Positions 34,504 to 45,427 of a DNA stretch of 64,000 bases are shown here, in pieces. Positions within the stretch are counted from its first letter, which is position 1. Each line of letters opens with the position of its first letter. Where the stretch lies: contig NC_091260.1 in NCBI RefSeq assembly GCF_042477335.2, forward strand, positions 51,355,001 through 51,419,000, given 5' to 3'. The stretch is from Ovis canadensis. Taxonomy: Eukaryota > Chordata > Mammalia > Artiodactyla > Bovidae. The notes below the pieces were generated by a model. That model saw nothing but the letters and a program-made list of their open reading frames with translations. It searched no databases and had not been told where the DNA came from. Both the position numbers and the translations under genes were made by a program.

Positions 34504-34589
34504 GAAAAGCAATCTTTTCTGATAAAAGAACACATATTCATACATATATAGAGACATACATGTGTATAAATAAATGCAAAACTACTGCA

Positions 34590-34800
34590 AATGTCATCCT
34601 TTATGCTATAATCTTTACCTTTAAGACCCAGAGAAAGCCAAGGATATCTACCATCACCACTTCTATTAACATTGTATGTTCCATAATCATAAGAGAAAAA
34701 TAAAAGGCCTAAGAATGAGAAAGTTTTATTTACTCTGATATGATTATGTATGTGGAAGATCCAAAAATACACAAATTATTAGAATTGATAAGAAAGTGGC
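34590..34800 (+). mobile_element. Older L1 ORF2 scrap
   Basis: Starting GTCATCCTTTATGC it follows the order of L1 ORF2 (compare 9405-9660) at high divergence. It may be the element into which the L1 before it inserted. Confidence 0.55.
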
Positions 34801-35039
34801 ATCTCTTAATATGGTGTTTGGGGCCCCTGAACCCTAATTAGTTCAGAGACTCCCCAGGAAACCCAATCCTCAGACTTGTATTTATTTTAAAAAGGGGGTG
34901 GGATGAGTGAGATGGCTTATAATACAATACTCATTAGTGTGAGGATTATAATCAAATCATGGATGTACCAAGCAAAATGCTGCCCCACAGAAGATTCTTG
35001 TTATTTAAGAAACACCAAGTATCTGTGTGGTTAAGTACC

Positions 35040-35490
35040 TCTTCCTCCAGGTCCTTATCTGGAAGTCATTTCTTAGGGAACATCCCTGCTTAATTTTTCT
35101 TCTTAGCACTTAGCACTGTCTAACATACTGTGCTTAGTTGCTCAGTCATGTCTGACTCTGCGATCCCATGGACTACAGCCCTCCAGGCTCCTCTGTCCAT
35201 GGGGTTCTCCAGGCAAGAATACTGGAGTGGGTTGCCATGCTCTCCAGGGTATCTTCTCAACACAGGGATTAAACCCAGGTCTCCTTCATTTACTATCTGA
35301 GCCCCTAGGGAAGAGTATTCTGCCTGGCCAAATTCTGAAAATCATCAGAACTTAGCACTATCTAACATACTATGCTATTTCTCACCTCTCCTCAGACATA
35401 AGCTCCAAAAGGAATCATTTTTGTTTATGGAACCACTTGTGCCTGACCCATGATAGATACTCAATTTGTGTTGAATCAGTAGATTAATTT
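35040..35490 (+). repeat. L2-like fragment split by a SINE
   Basis: TTAGCACTTAGCACTGTCTA, CATAAGCTCC and TGATAGATACTCAATTTGTG fit the L2 3' end in order. It is interrupted by the insertion at 35135-35349. Confidence 0.5.
35135..35349 (-). mobile_element. Bov-tA SINE with long target duplication and extra 5' bases
   Basis: The Bov-tA itself spans about 35135-35311. A further 38 bases (35312-35349) of non-SINE sequence lie on its 5' side before the second copy of a 27-bp direct repeat (35108-35134 and 35350-35376, 2 mismatches). Confidence 0.8.
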
Positions 35491-35968
35491 ACTCAGTTCC
35501 CATCCTGCCCTGATCTGAGCTAATGCATGATATTAGGTACTGGGGATTGTTCAGTGGGATATCAATAGGAGAAGCCTTGTGACATCTTTTAAACCTCACA
35601 ACATCTTTGTCTTTTCCCAGTGGAGGGAGTGAGGGTTGGAGATTAGATGTGTGTGAGTATTAGAATTAGTAAGAAAGGAGAGAGGTCCAGAAAAGGGGGC
35701 ATGGGAATACCAAAGGAAGACTCCTGGTATTCTGAGTTGGCATTTTGAGCCAGTGCTGCTCAGAGTGTCACTTTCCCACTTTGAAATGTGATTTTTGTAG
35801 AGACTCAGCCCTGGATTTGTAAGCAGGATTTCTCAAAACTTTCCCACATTACTTAAAATGTTTTTTTAAAACTTAATGAAAGCCTCCCAACTGATTTACA
35901 TGAAATCGATAGTAGCATACAGACAGAATCAGTATACTAACTGCTAGACTAATTAGATTGTGTCTATA

Positions 35969-36176
35969 CGGCTTCCCTGGGTGTCTCAGGGGTAAAGAAT
36001 CCTCCTGCAATGCAGGAGACACAGGTTCAATCCCTAGGTGGGGAAGACCCTCTGGAGAAGGAAATGGCAACCCAATCCAGTATTCTTGCCTGGGAAACCC
36101 CATGGACAGAGGAACCTGGTGGGCTACAGTCCATGGGTCACAAAGAGTCAGACACAACTTAGTGACTAAACAACAA
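35969..36176 (+). mobile_element. Bov-tA SINE
   Basis: Complete head (GGTTCAATCCC) and Bov-A body ending GACACAACTTAGTGACTAAA. Confidence 0.9.
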
Positions 36177-36374
36177 CTTTCATAATACCTAGTTCTTTCC
36201 TTTGAAAGACTTAACATCTTATTTTTTAATCTGTTGTTTGTAGTGATTTGTAATGTCTCTCTTTCCAGTCAAACTGCCAGTTCCATGAGGTCAAAAGTCA
36301 TGTTTGCCTGCCTCACTATCGATCTACAGAGTGTACCATAGTGTACAGCATTTAATAGATGATAAACAACTGCT

Positions 36375-37052
36375 TAAAGCTCAACATTCAGAAAACTAAG
36401 ATCATGGCATCTGGTCCCATCACTTCATGGCAAATAGATGGGAAACAGTGTCAGACTTTATATTTTGGGCTCCAAAATCACTGCAGATGGTGATTGCAGG
36501 CATGAAATTAAATGACGCTTACTCCTTGGAAGGAAAGTTATGACCAACCTAGACAGCATATTCAAAAGCAGAGACATTACTTTGCCAACAAAGGTCCATC
36601 TAGTCAAGGCTATGGTTTTTCCAGTGGTCATGTATGGATGTGAGAGTTGGACTGTGAAGAAAGCTGAGCACCAAAGAATTGATGCTTTTGAAGTGTGGTG
36701 TTGGAGAAGACTCTTGAGAGTCCCTTGGACTGCAAGGAGATCCAACCAGTCCATCCTAAAGGAGACCAGTCCTGGGTGTTCATTGGAAGGACTGATGCTG
36801 AGGCTGAGACTCCAGTACTTTGGCCACCTCATGGGAAGAGTTGACTCATTGGAAAAAACCCTGATGCTGGGAGGGATTGGGGGCAGGAGGAGAAGGGGAC
36901 GACAGAGGATGAGATGGCTGGATGGCGTCACCAACTCGGTGCACATGAGTTTGAGTGAACTCCAGGAGTTGGTGATGGACAGGGAGGCCTGGCGTGTTGC
37001 GATTCATGGGGTCGCAAAGAGTTGGACACGACTGAGCGACTGAACTGAATTG
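36375..37052 (+). mobile_element. BovB LINE 3' fragment with perfect target duplication
   Basis: 678 bp of BovB, 5'-truncated, flanked by AAACAACTGCT at 36364-36374 and 37053-37063. A 167-codon open stretch (36540-37043) is the intact C-terminal part of the BovB protein. Confidence 0.95.
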
Positions 37053-37063
37053 AAACAACTGCT

Positions 37064-38613
37064 GCACTATCTAAAGATCAAGACTTATAGATACATTAAG
37101 CCAAAGTATAAATCTTTCTTGACTCAGATTTTGCAGTTAATGAAACCCTTTGAAATTGTTCCAGATATAACTTGGAAAATTATCCTCATTCAGTTATTGA
37201 ATTCAAGAAGACTCCTTGCACTATTGTTTTCTGGCCTAAAGCTAGCTATCTGCTTATTTTCCCAATCCAATCAGAAGACGCTCATCAACCTACTATAGCC
37301 TAAACTGACTATGCATTTGGTCATATTTATTCTCCCCATTCATAAACTCATGCTCTTTTGGAAGAAGTCTACTGTACATATCTCACTGATGAAATATCAG
37401 TTTCCTCGTACTTGCTCCCAATAATTATCAGTAATCATCCTCAGAGGAAGGATTTTCTTATTGAAACAGAAGTTTCAACACCATTTGTCCCAACATTAGT
37501 TCATTCCGTCTTCTTTCTCCTCAAACCAGTTTTAAATATACATGAACCATTTAAATATATGTGAATGGTGATATACCCTGTGTCCTTATGTATTTAGGAT
37601 AAATGCATGTTTGCCTTCTGTCTCCCTCCAGAACTGGTATTCTCAACCCTGGCTTCATGTTACAATCACTTGAGGAACTTTGAAAGCATACTTATGTCTG
37701 GGTCCTATTTCAGAATGTCTTATGTAGATTACTTATGGGGGGAGTCCAGGCAAAGATGTATTTGTACAGCTCCCAGGAATTACAGTCCACAAGGTAGAGA
37801 CTCTCCCTTCTACAATCACGTCTCTGTTTCCCCCAACTTCACTTACCAGAACACACAGGGCAGGGCTCTCTCCTCTGGGTTTTCTCTAAATGTCAGGCCT
37901 CTTTAGCAAAAGGAGGTCAGAGTTGACTGCTGCTCATTCAGTTTGTCAGCTGACCGCCTGATTCCTGGGCTTGAAAACTAGGAATCTCACTTTTCAGCCA
38001 ATTTGTCTTGAGATTTTTAAGTGTAGAATCTCTTAGGTGGGGGCATTTCTCAAATGCTGTATAAATTAGCAAATGTTTAAACATAAAAAGAAAATGAAGC
38101 CCCAGTAAAGCAAAGTAAAACCTCAAGTGACAAAGGATATTACTCCTCACCAGGGTTTTCAGAAACTATCACAGAAGAGGCCCTTGGGATGAAGAGAAAT
38201 ATAAAGTCCTCATTCACTGGCTCTTAAACAGGAGTCGCAGGTGAACAGTGGCGTTCTTTTTGAAGAATTTGCTGCCAATGGAATGTGAAGACATCTGTTG
38301 GCCCAACAGTTGAAAGCAGGGGACCAGCAGATGTCACTGGCACACGGCTTTTAGAGTGGTTTGTCCAATAATAATAAAAAAAAAAATGCTTGAGTTTATG
38401 AGACTCTGTCATCAAGGAAACAAGTATTATACACAGGTACATTTGAAAGCAAAGTTAGCATAGAATTGAAGGTAATGCCCAGCATCATGGATGAGCTTCA
38501 GTATTCAGCCAGTAGAGAGAGATTAGAGACACCAGCCATACCTGGTAACATCACCCAGAGCAGGAAGAGCATTAAATGATGGGTGCCATTTAGATTAGGG
38601 GAAGAATGCCAGA
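37064..38613. other. Intergenic unique stretch with a possible hAT-MER remnant
   Basis: At about 37625-37790 the phrases TATTCTCAACCCTGGCTTCA and CAATCACTTGAGGAACTTT resemble a MER20/MER58-type hAT element. The rest is unrecognised. Confidence 0.4.
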
Positions 38614-38625
38614 AGGAAGAAAGCT

Positions 38626-38896
38626 GCTGCTGCTGCTAAGTCGCTTCAGTCGTGTCCGACTCTGTGCGACCCCGTAGATGGCAGCCCACCAGGCTCCCCC
38701 GTCCCTGGGATTCTCCAGGCAAGAACACGAGTGGGTTGCCATTTCCTTCTCCAATGCATGAAAGTGAAAAGCGAAAGTGAAGTCGCTCAGTCATGCCCGA
38801 CTCTTAGCGACCCCATGGACTGCAGCCCACCAGGCTCCTCCGTCCATGGGATTTTCCAGGCAAGAGTACTGGAGTGGGGTGCCATTGCCTTCTCCG
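38626..38896 (-). mobile_element. Bov-A2 SINE with perfect target duplication
   Basis: Dimeric Bov-A with (GCT)n at the left, flanked by AGGAAGAAAGCT at 38614-38625 and 38897-38908. Confidence 0.95.
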
Positions 38897-39374
38897 AGGA
38901 AGAAAGCTAGAACACTCTAAACACCAGAAAGAATGTAGCAAAGACAAAAACAGGGAAACGAATAAATGTGGGCTTATCATTTGGAGAAATTGGTAAGTAG
39001 TTCTCCAACCTTTGGCCATATGGACATCCTTGCCAACATTTGTGTTGTCAGTCTTTTTCACTTTAAACTTTCTGGTGAGAGTGACATGGTACCTCTAGTT
39101 TCAGTTTTCATTTCCTTTATGTCCAATGATGTTAAACATTTTTCCATGTGTTAACAGCTGTTTTTATATCTTCCTTTTTGAACTGTCTGTTCATCTTTGC
39201 TCTTCCCTTTTTTTTTTTTTTTTTTTTTGAGCGATCCACACATTCACATCCAGAAACCCCCACCACAGAGGAGGTCATGTCGGTCCACCTCTTTCCTTCT
39301 GCCTTACCTTATAAAACAAAAACAAAGAAACAAAAAATAGCCCAATTTTTAGTTAGATTGTTTGTCTTTTTATT

Positions 39375-39983
39375 CAGTTCAGTTCAGTTCAGTTCAGTTG
39401 CTCTGTCGTGTCTGACTCTTTGCGAACCCATGAACTGCAGCTTACCAGGCCTCCCTGTTCATCACCAACTCCTGGAGTTTACTCAAACTCATGTCCATTG
39501 AGTTGGTGATGCCATCCAACCATCTCATCCTCTGTTGTCCCCTTCTCCCTCTGCCTTCAATCTTTCCCAGGATCAGGGTCTTTTCAAATGAGTCAATTCT
39601 TCGCATCAGGTGGCCAAACTGTTGGAGTTTCAGCTTACACATCAGTCCTTCCAATGAATATTCAGGACTGATTTCCTTTAGGATGGACTGGTTCAATTTC
39701 CTTGCTGTCCAGGGGACTCTCAAGAGTCTTCTCCAACACCACAGTTCAAAAGCATCAATTCTTCGGTGGTCAGCTTTCTTTATAGTCCAGCTCTCACAAT
39801 CATACATGACTACTGGAGAAACCAAAGCTTTGACTAGACGGACCTTTGTTGGCAAAGTAATGTCTGTGCTTTTTAATATGCTGTTTAGGTTGGTCATAAC
39901 TTTTCTTCCAAGAGTAAGCGTCTTTTAATTTCATGGCTGCAGTCACCATCTGCAGTAATTTTGGAGCCAAAAAAATTAAAATC
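39375..39983 (-). mobile_element. BovB LINE 3' fragment
   Basis: 609 bp, with a (TTCAG)n tail at the left and a perfect 12-bp target duplication TGTCTTTTTATT (39363-39374 and 39984-39995). Confidence 0.94.
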
Positions 39984-40910
39984 TGTCTTTTTATTAATAA
40001 ACTATTAATCTATTAATTGTTTTATGCAAGTTATTTATATGTTCTGGAATAAAGATCTTCCATGGATAGCCTGTTCGCTTTCTTACTTGTCTTTTGATGA
40101 ACAGAGGCATTTATGTTTGATGAACCCTGGTTTATCAATTTTATTGTTTAAGAAATTTTTGCTGTCTCCAAGTCATAAGGGTATTCTCCTATGCTTTCTT
40201 TTTCTTTAAGTTTTATGGTTTTAGATTTTTACATTTAGGCCATGATCCATCTTGAATTAAAGTCTGTACCTATATGATTTAGGGGACTATGGTCTTTTTA
40301 AAAAATATAAATATTAATTCTTTTCCTTCAAAGCATCTTGCTGGCAGTGTGTGAGTATTGAATTTATAGATCAATTTTTGGGAGAATAGAGATCTTAACA
40401 ATTTTGAGCTTTCAGAGCCAGTAACTTTGTATATCTTTCAATTTCAATAATCCTTTAGAATGTAGAGGTCATGGACAATTTGTTGCTAGGTTTAATTTTA
40501 GCTGTGTAAAGTTTTTGGATTTTTTTAAGATTTTAATTCCAATAATTTCTGCTATTAGACAGAAATACAACTGATTTTTATATATTGACGTTGAGTCCTG
40601 CAATTTTGATAATTTGACTTATTTTACTTTTTTATCACTTCAGTAGTATTTTCTATGTACACAATGGTGTCTCTGATGGATATCAGTTTTCTTCCTTCCT
40701 GATTATTTTATTTATGTATGTATGTATTTATGGATGAATGAACTGGCTAGAGTTTCTACCATGTTGTCGAATACAAATGATAAGAGCAGGCATTTCTACT
40801 TTGTTCTTATCTTAGATGGAAAGAGTTCAGTGTTTCATCATTAAGTATGATTGTAGACCAAGATTTTTAAAAATACATGCCTGTTATCACATTGAAGAAA
40901 GTACTTTCAG

Positions 40911-41065
40911 GACTTCCTTGGTGGTCCAGTGGTTAAGACCCCAAGCTCCCAATGCAGGGGGCCCAGGATTCAACCCCTGGTCAGGGAACTAGATCTGACA
41001 GACTGCAAGGAAGATCAAATATCCTGTGAGCTGCAACCAAGACATGGAGCAGCTAAGTAAATATT
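40911..41065 (+). mobile_element. CHR-type tRNA SINE
   Basis: Head GGACTTCCTTGGTGGTCCAG with box-B-like GGATTCAACCCC and the phrase TCAGGGAACTAGATC mark a cetartiodactyl CHR element; an A-rich tail follows. Confidence 0.85.
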
Positions 41066-41244
41066 TTTTAAAAAAATTGTTTTCTATTCCTAGTTATGTT
41101 GAGAGTTTCTATAATAAAAAGGTAATGATTTTTGTCAAAATTTTTTCCTGCATCTATTGAAAAGATCATATGGTACTTCATTTTTACTCTATTATTGCAG
41201 TGAGTTACAATAATTCATTTTGTTGATGTTTCCTTTGCTATGCA

Positions 41245-41441
41245 GGGCTTCCCTGATAGCTCCGTTGGTTAAGAATCTGCCTGCAGTGTGGGAGACCTGG
41301 GTTCGATCCCTGGGTTGGGAAGATGCCCTGGAGAAGGGAAAGGCTACCCACTCCAGTATGCTGGCCTAGAGCAGTCCATGGACCCGTATAGTCCATGGGG
41401 TCACAAAGAGTCAGACACGACTGAGTGACTTTCACTTTCAC
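41245..41441 (+). mobile_element. Bov-tA SINE with perfect target duplication
   Basis: Complete element flanked by TTGCTATGCA at 41235-41244 and 41442-41451, inserted in old L1. Confidence 0.95.
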
Positions 41442-41560
41442 TTGCTATGCAAAAGACTGTAAGTTTAGATAGGTTTATTTTTGCTTTTGTTGCCTTTGCT
41501 TTGGGTGTCAAATCCAAAAAAAAAAAAAATAAATCATCACCGAGAACTATGTCAGGGAGC

Positions 41561-41985
41561 ACCTAGTTTTCTTCTAGGAGTTCTCTGGTTTCGGCCTTAT
41601 ATGGAGGTCTTTTCTGTCTGTTTCAGAGTTGCACTAAAAACCAGCATTGAAGCCAGTCTTGTTTTGAGGGTAGAAAATGCAAAGATATCTTCTGGAGTTT
41701 TCAGGCCCAGTCCTTCCCAGGGTTAATATTATAAGGCAGCAAAATTACAAGATGACCTCAACTTATACATCAGTAAACTATGGAAAGACCCCTAGTCCTA
41801 TTTTATGAAGCTTATTCAGAATTAGATCTCAGCTTTAGAGGTTCAGTCCTCCAGGTAAAGATGTGGACTTCAGAGTTAGGACTCTGATACCTGTTCAGGA
41901 ACAATGACCTTTTTAAGAGGCCATCACAGCAATAGTCCCGGAATGGTAGGTCAAGTTCCCTTGGGGATTTGCCTAGGGATATCTT
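41561..41985. other. Intergenic stretch, nothing recognised
   Basis: Unique sequence between L1 mosaic and Bov-tA. Confidence 0.5.
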
Positions 41986-41987
41986 GG

Positions 41988-42200
41988 GTTTCCCAGGCGG
42001 TGCTAGTGGTAAAGAATCCGCCTGCCAGTGCAGGAGACCTAAGAGACCCGGGTTCAATCCTTGGGTCAAGAAGATCCCCTGGAGGAGGAAATGGCAAACT
42101 GCTTCAGTATTCTTGCCTGGAGAGAATCCCATGGACAGAGAAGCCTGGTGGGCTATGGTCCATGGGGTCGTAAAGAGTTGGACACAACTGAAGGGACTTA
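41988..42200 (+). mobile_element. Bov-tA SINE
   Basis: Head and body complete; ends ACAACTGAAGGGACTTAGC. Paired in inverted orientation with the next SINE at 42265. Confidence 0.88.
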
Positions 42201-42264
42201 GCACTTAGCAAGTCTTGAGTTTGCTACACTAGCAGAGATTTTAAAAGCAGGTACCTGGGGAAAT

Positions 42265-42566
42265 GGAGCTTGTCTGTTTGCAACCCCATGAACTATACAG
42301 TCCATGGAACTCTCCAGGCCAGAATACTGGAGTGGGTAGCTTTTCCCTTCTCCAGGCGATCGTCCCAACCCAAGGATCAAACCCAGGTCTCCTGCATTGC
42401 AGCTGGATTCTTTACTAGCTGAGCCTCATGGGAAGCCCCAAAATACTGGAGTGGGTAGCCTATCCCTTCTCCAGCGGATCTTTGCAACCCAAGAATCAAA
42501 CTGGGGTCTCCTGCATTGCAGGTGGATTTTTTTTTTTAAGCAACTGAGCTATCAGGGAAGCCCTGG
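42265..42566 (-). mobile_element. Bov-tA-type SINE with duplicated head
   Basis: Same order of parts as the element at 10667-10998: body, head, short Bov-A piece, second head. A T-run (42529-42538) interrupts the second head. Confidence 0.8.
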
Positions 42567-42569
42567 ATA

Positions 42570-42999
42570 TGGGCAGTATGAAGTAATTAGAACCATTAGG
42601 TGGGGTACCAAAAGCCTGGGGGAAGGGTCCATAAGACAGGTGGATCCAAGTAACTTGGAGGTGGAGCTGTCATCCACTCGCTCTCTAAACGTCCCGACCA
42701 TTACTGGTTCGGAGTGTTTTCCTGGCAGGGAAGGTGGAGATGATGTGGACAGCACTGGATTAGCTCACTAACCCCTTCTTCTGCTGGCCAAGGTTAGGGA
42801 GGGTGAGGACAGGCTAGTGGTTTACTCACAGAGGGAGGAGGGGCCAGAGAGCAAGAGGTGACCAACAGAAAGGAAGACAAAGGGATACCTCATCTCTCAC
42901 CAAGCTCCCAGCCAGCACCTTTCCTTCCCTGCCTGCGTGTACTCCGGGTCTGTGTGCGAGGGCACAGGGCTCAGCTCTGTAGCCTCTATAGGAGCCAGG
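42570..42999 (+). promoter_or_regulatory. Presumed UGT3A2 promoter and 5' UTR
   Basis: GC-richer, repeat-free sequence between the end of a Bov-tA and the UGT3A2 ATG. I see no TATA box and no confident transcription-factor site. The assignment is by position only. Confidence 0.4.
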
Positions 43000-43093
43000 A
43001 TGGCAGGGCAGCAGGCGCTGCTTCTATTTGGATTTCTACTGCCTGGGCTCCTGTTCTCAGAGGCTGCCAAAATCCTAACTGTGTCCCTGGTGG
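43000..43093 (+). CDS. UGT3A2: UGT3A2 exon 1 with signal peptide (residues 1-31)
   Basis: ATG at 43000 in a strong Kozak context; donor GTAAGT after 43093, 31 codons plus one base. It encodes a hydrophobic signal peptide ([17 protein letters not shown]) followed by AKILTVSLV, the first strand of the GT-B fold. An in-frame GTG further upstream is not a plausible start. Confidence 0.92.
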
Positions 43094-45387
43094 GTAAGTG
43101 CTTGACTGAAGATCCAGAGACAGGCAAACAGCCCTTGGTGAGAGAGTCGTGTGTTTTTCCAGTCCGTCTGAGGCATGTTTTTTACCCTGGCTGGCTGATG
43201 AAGAGGTAGGAGCCATCCATGTGGGTCAGGTGTGGGGCTGGGACTAGAAGTTTGAGATCCAGCCCAGTGCAGGAGGCCCCAGGCTGCCTCCTCCAGGGGG
43301 TGAGCTGGAAATTCAGAGGCTCTCACTAAACATTTGGAGGGCACACAGTAAGGACTGTGGCTAACTAGTGGTTTGCAGGGAGGTGGGCGTGTGTGTGTCG
43401 GGGGCGGAGGGAGGGTGTAGAGGGGGAAGGAAAGGGGCCCCTGAGGGCAGCAGTAATATTAAGAATTTTCTGAGCCTGCATGAGAGCCAGAGTGGAGCAG
43501 GGAAGATATTACAACGATAATTAGAAGAGTGGAGTGTTTTACCTAGAGGAATATATCAGGATACAGGGGTAATCACAGATGGAGGTTCCCTAAGACTTCA
43601 TTTTAACCCACAGTGGGCTCTCTTATTTCACTGAGAATCTTTGAGCAGGAAAGAACCATAAATTGTAATTGAGTTCCCGCTAGGTTTTCCTGAGCAGGAA
43701 ATTAAGGGTCAGGAAAGTGAGGCCTCTACTGCAAGAGCAAACAGAAGCCCCTGATGGAACATACCAGATATTTACTCAGGAGTTCCTATCCCCGAGACCA
43801 ACTTCTTCAAGCTTCCACTGTCACTCATTTTTCAGTGGGGAGTTTTAAAAATCACTCTTTGTCTCTATTTGAAATCTTTTTTCTTATTGGTTGTTTGTAA
43901 TGATAATGCAAGACAGCTTTCTCACCCCCTCTAAGAGTACACTCTTTCCTAGCCTCCGACTCTGGGAGGGAGCTGGTATGGTTTGTGAGGGGCTGGTAGC
44001 TCAGAACGCACTGGGGCTCCCCAGGACCCTCCATGAATGGATGCCTGTGTGGTTGCCCTTCATCTTGCCCTTCCTCCCATGTCTAGGGACTAACACATGG
44101 GCAAGAGGTGTGGGAGATTTGTACTTATCATTTCCTGTTATGTCAGACCGTACAAGTTTGTGTTTCAAAAAAATTGAGAAATAGGTACACACTATTTCTC
44201 TAGCACCATGTCCTTCTAACCTTAGTCTCCAAATATTTGCCATTTGCCACTAACTCCTCTTCTGATTGGCTTTCTCTACTGCTGAGACCCTTAGATTCAA
44301 GCAGCATCCTTGTGTTGGTGCAGGTTCTAAGAGAAGAACTTAGTGTGATGGAGCTCCAACATCTCCCAGGGATTAAGCGTCTCTTTCCTTAGGATACCAA
44401 GACTGTCCTTGGATAGATAGTGTTCCAGTCTCTCATGCATAGAAGATTCTGCAGGCCATCCCACAGTTGTCCCACAAGTCCACCCCCAAGTCCTGATGGG
44501 TGTGAAACATTTAGGCCTCCACTGAGAAACTTCCTGCTAATTATATTAGAATCTCAAGCACTTCGACTCTGACTGATGGCTGCACATCCCTCTGCTGCAG
44601 TGGTTGCTTCCTGGACTCACATTCAAGCTCCCACAGTTCTCACTCCTGCTCCAGCATACATTTCCAAAGAGAAGAGTCCCAGAAATAGTTCTGATGGATT
44701 GCCCATTAGGAACTCTTCACACTCACGTGCATGGCACTGTGCCAAAATTTCTACCAGTGCAGTTATTTTTTCAGGATACGGTGTCTTCTACGCCCCTGGC
44801 TAAAAGGCAGTGTGTACCTTAAGATCAGGAACTCCTTAGGACCTAAGCACTGAGAAGCTTATCACACTGACATGGAGACCAGAGTCATAAGAGGAAATCT
44901 TTGATGGAGGTTTGCCACTTGTCAAGGAGCTGGGCCAGCAGGTTCTGGGGGGTGGGGGGGAAAGGGGTTGGGGGTGAGTTGGACATACTCAGAATGAGAT
45001 GGAGAGGCTGACTGATGGCACTCATTTCCTCCACTCCCAATCACCTCTCTGCTTCCCTACCCCTCCCCTCCTGGATTTCTCAGCCCATCAGTTGTAGAAT
45101 CTCCACTCTCATCATTATAAAAATGAACTTGCGCTTTGTTCCTAGGTGGAAGTCATTTTCTACTGATGAATCAGATCTCTCAGATTCTTCAAGATCATGG
45201 TCATAATGTCACCATGCTTCTCCAAAGGGGAAATTTATTGCTACCAGGTACCTTTCCCCATTAATTATTAAAAAAAAAATTTCCCCACTAATCCTTGATT
45301 TCTTATATTCCTGGAAAGAAGCTAATGCTTTTTGCATAGAAGGGCTTTTCAGATAGTTTCTTTAAATCTAACTGGATTAAAAGAAGG

Positions 45388-45427
<40 letters not shown>

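Larger units (their letters stand above)
39000..41560 (-). mobile_element. Mosaic of old L1 fragments, interrupted by BovB, CHR and Bov-tA
   Basis: Antisense L1 ORF2 pieces at 39000-39200, 39996-40905, 41070-41234 and 41452-41560. A T-run at 39209-39229 sits in it, and three younger insertions split it. Confidence 0.65.

Noticed and set aside
36540..37043. 167-codon frame as a host protein
   Set aside because: It is the C-terminal part of the BovB protein; the same sequence recurs in every BovB copy of the window in both orientations.
42937..42999. Upstream in-frame start for UGT3A2
   Set aside because: The codon is GTG, and translation from it would put a polar stretch ahead of the signal peptide. 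The ATG at 43000 fits the family and has a strong Kozak context.
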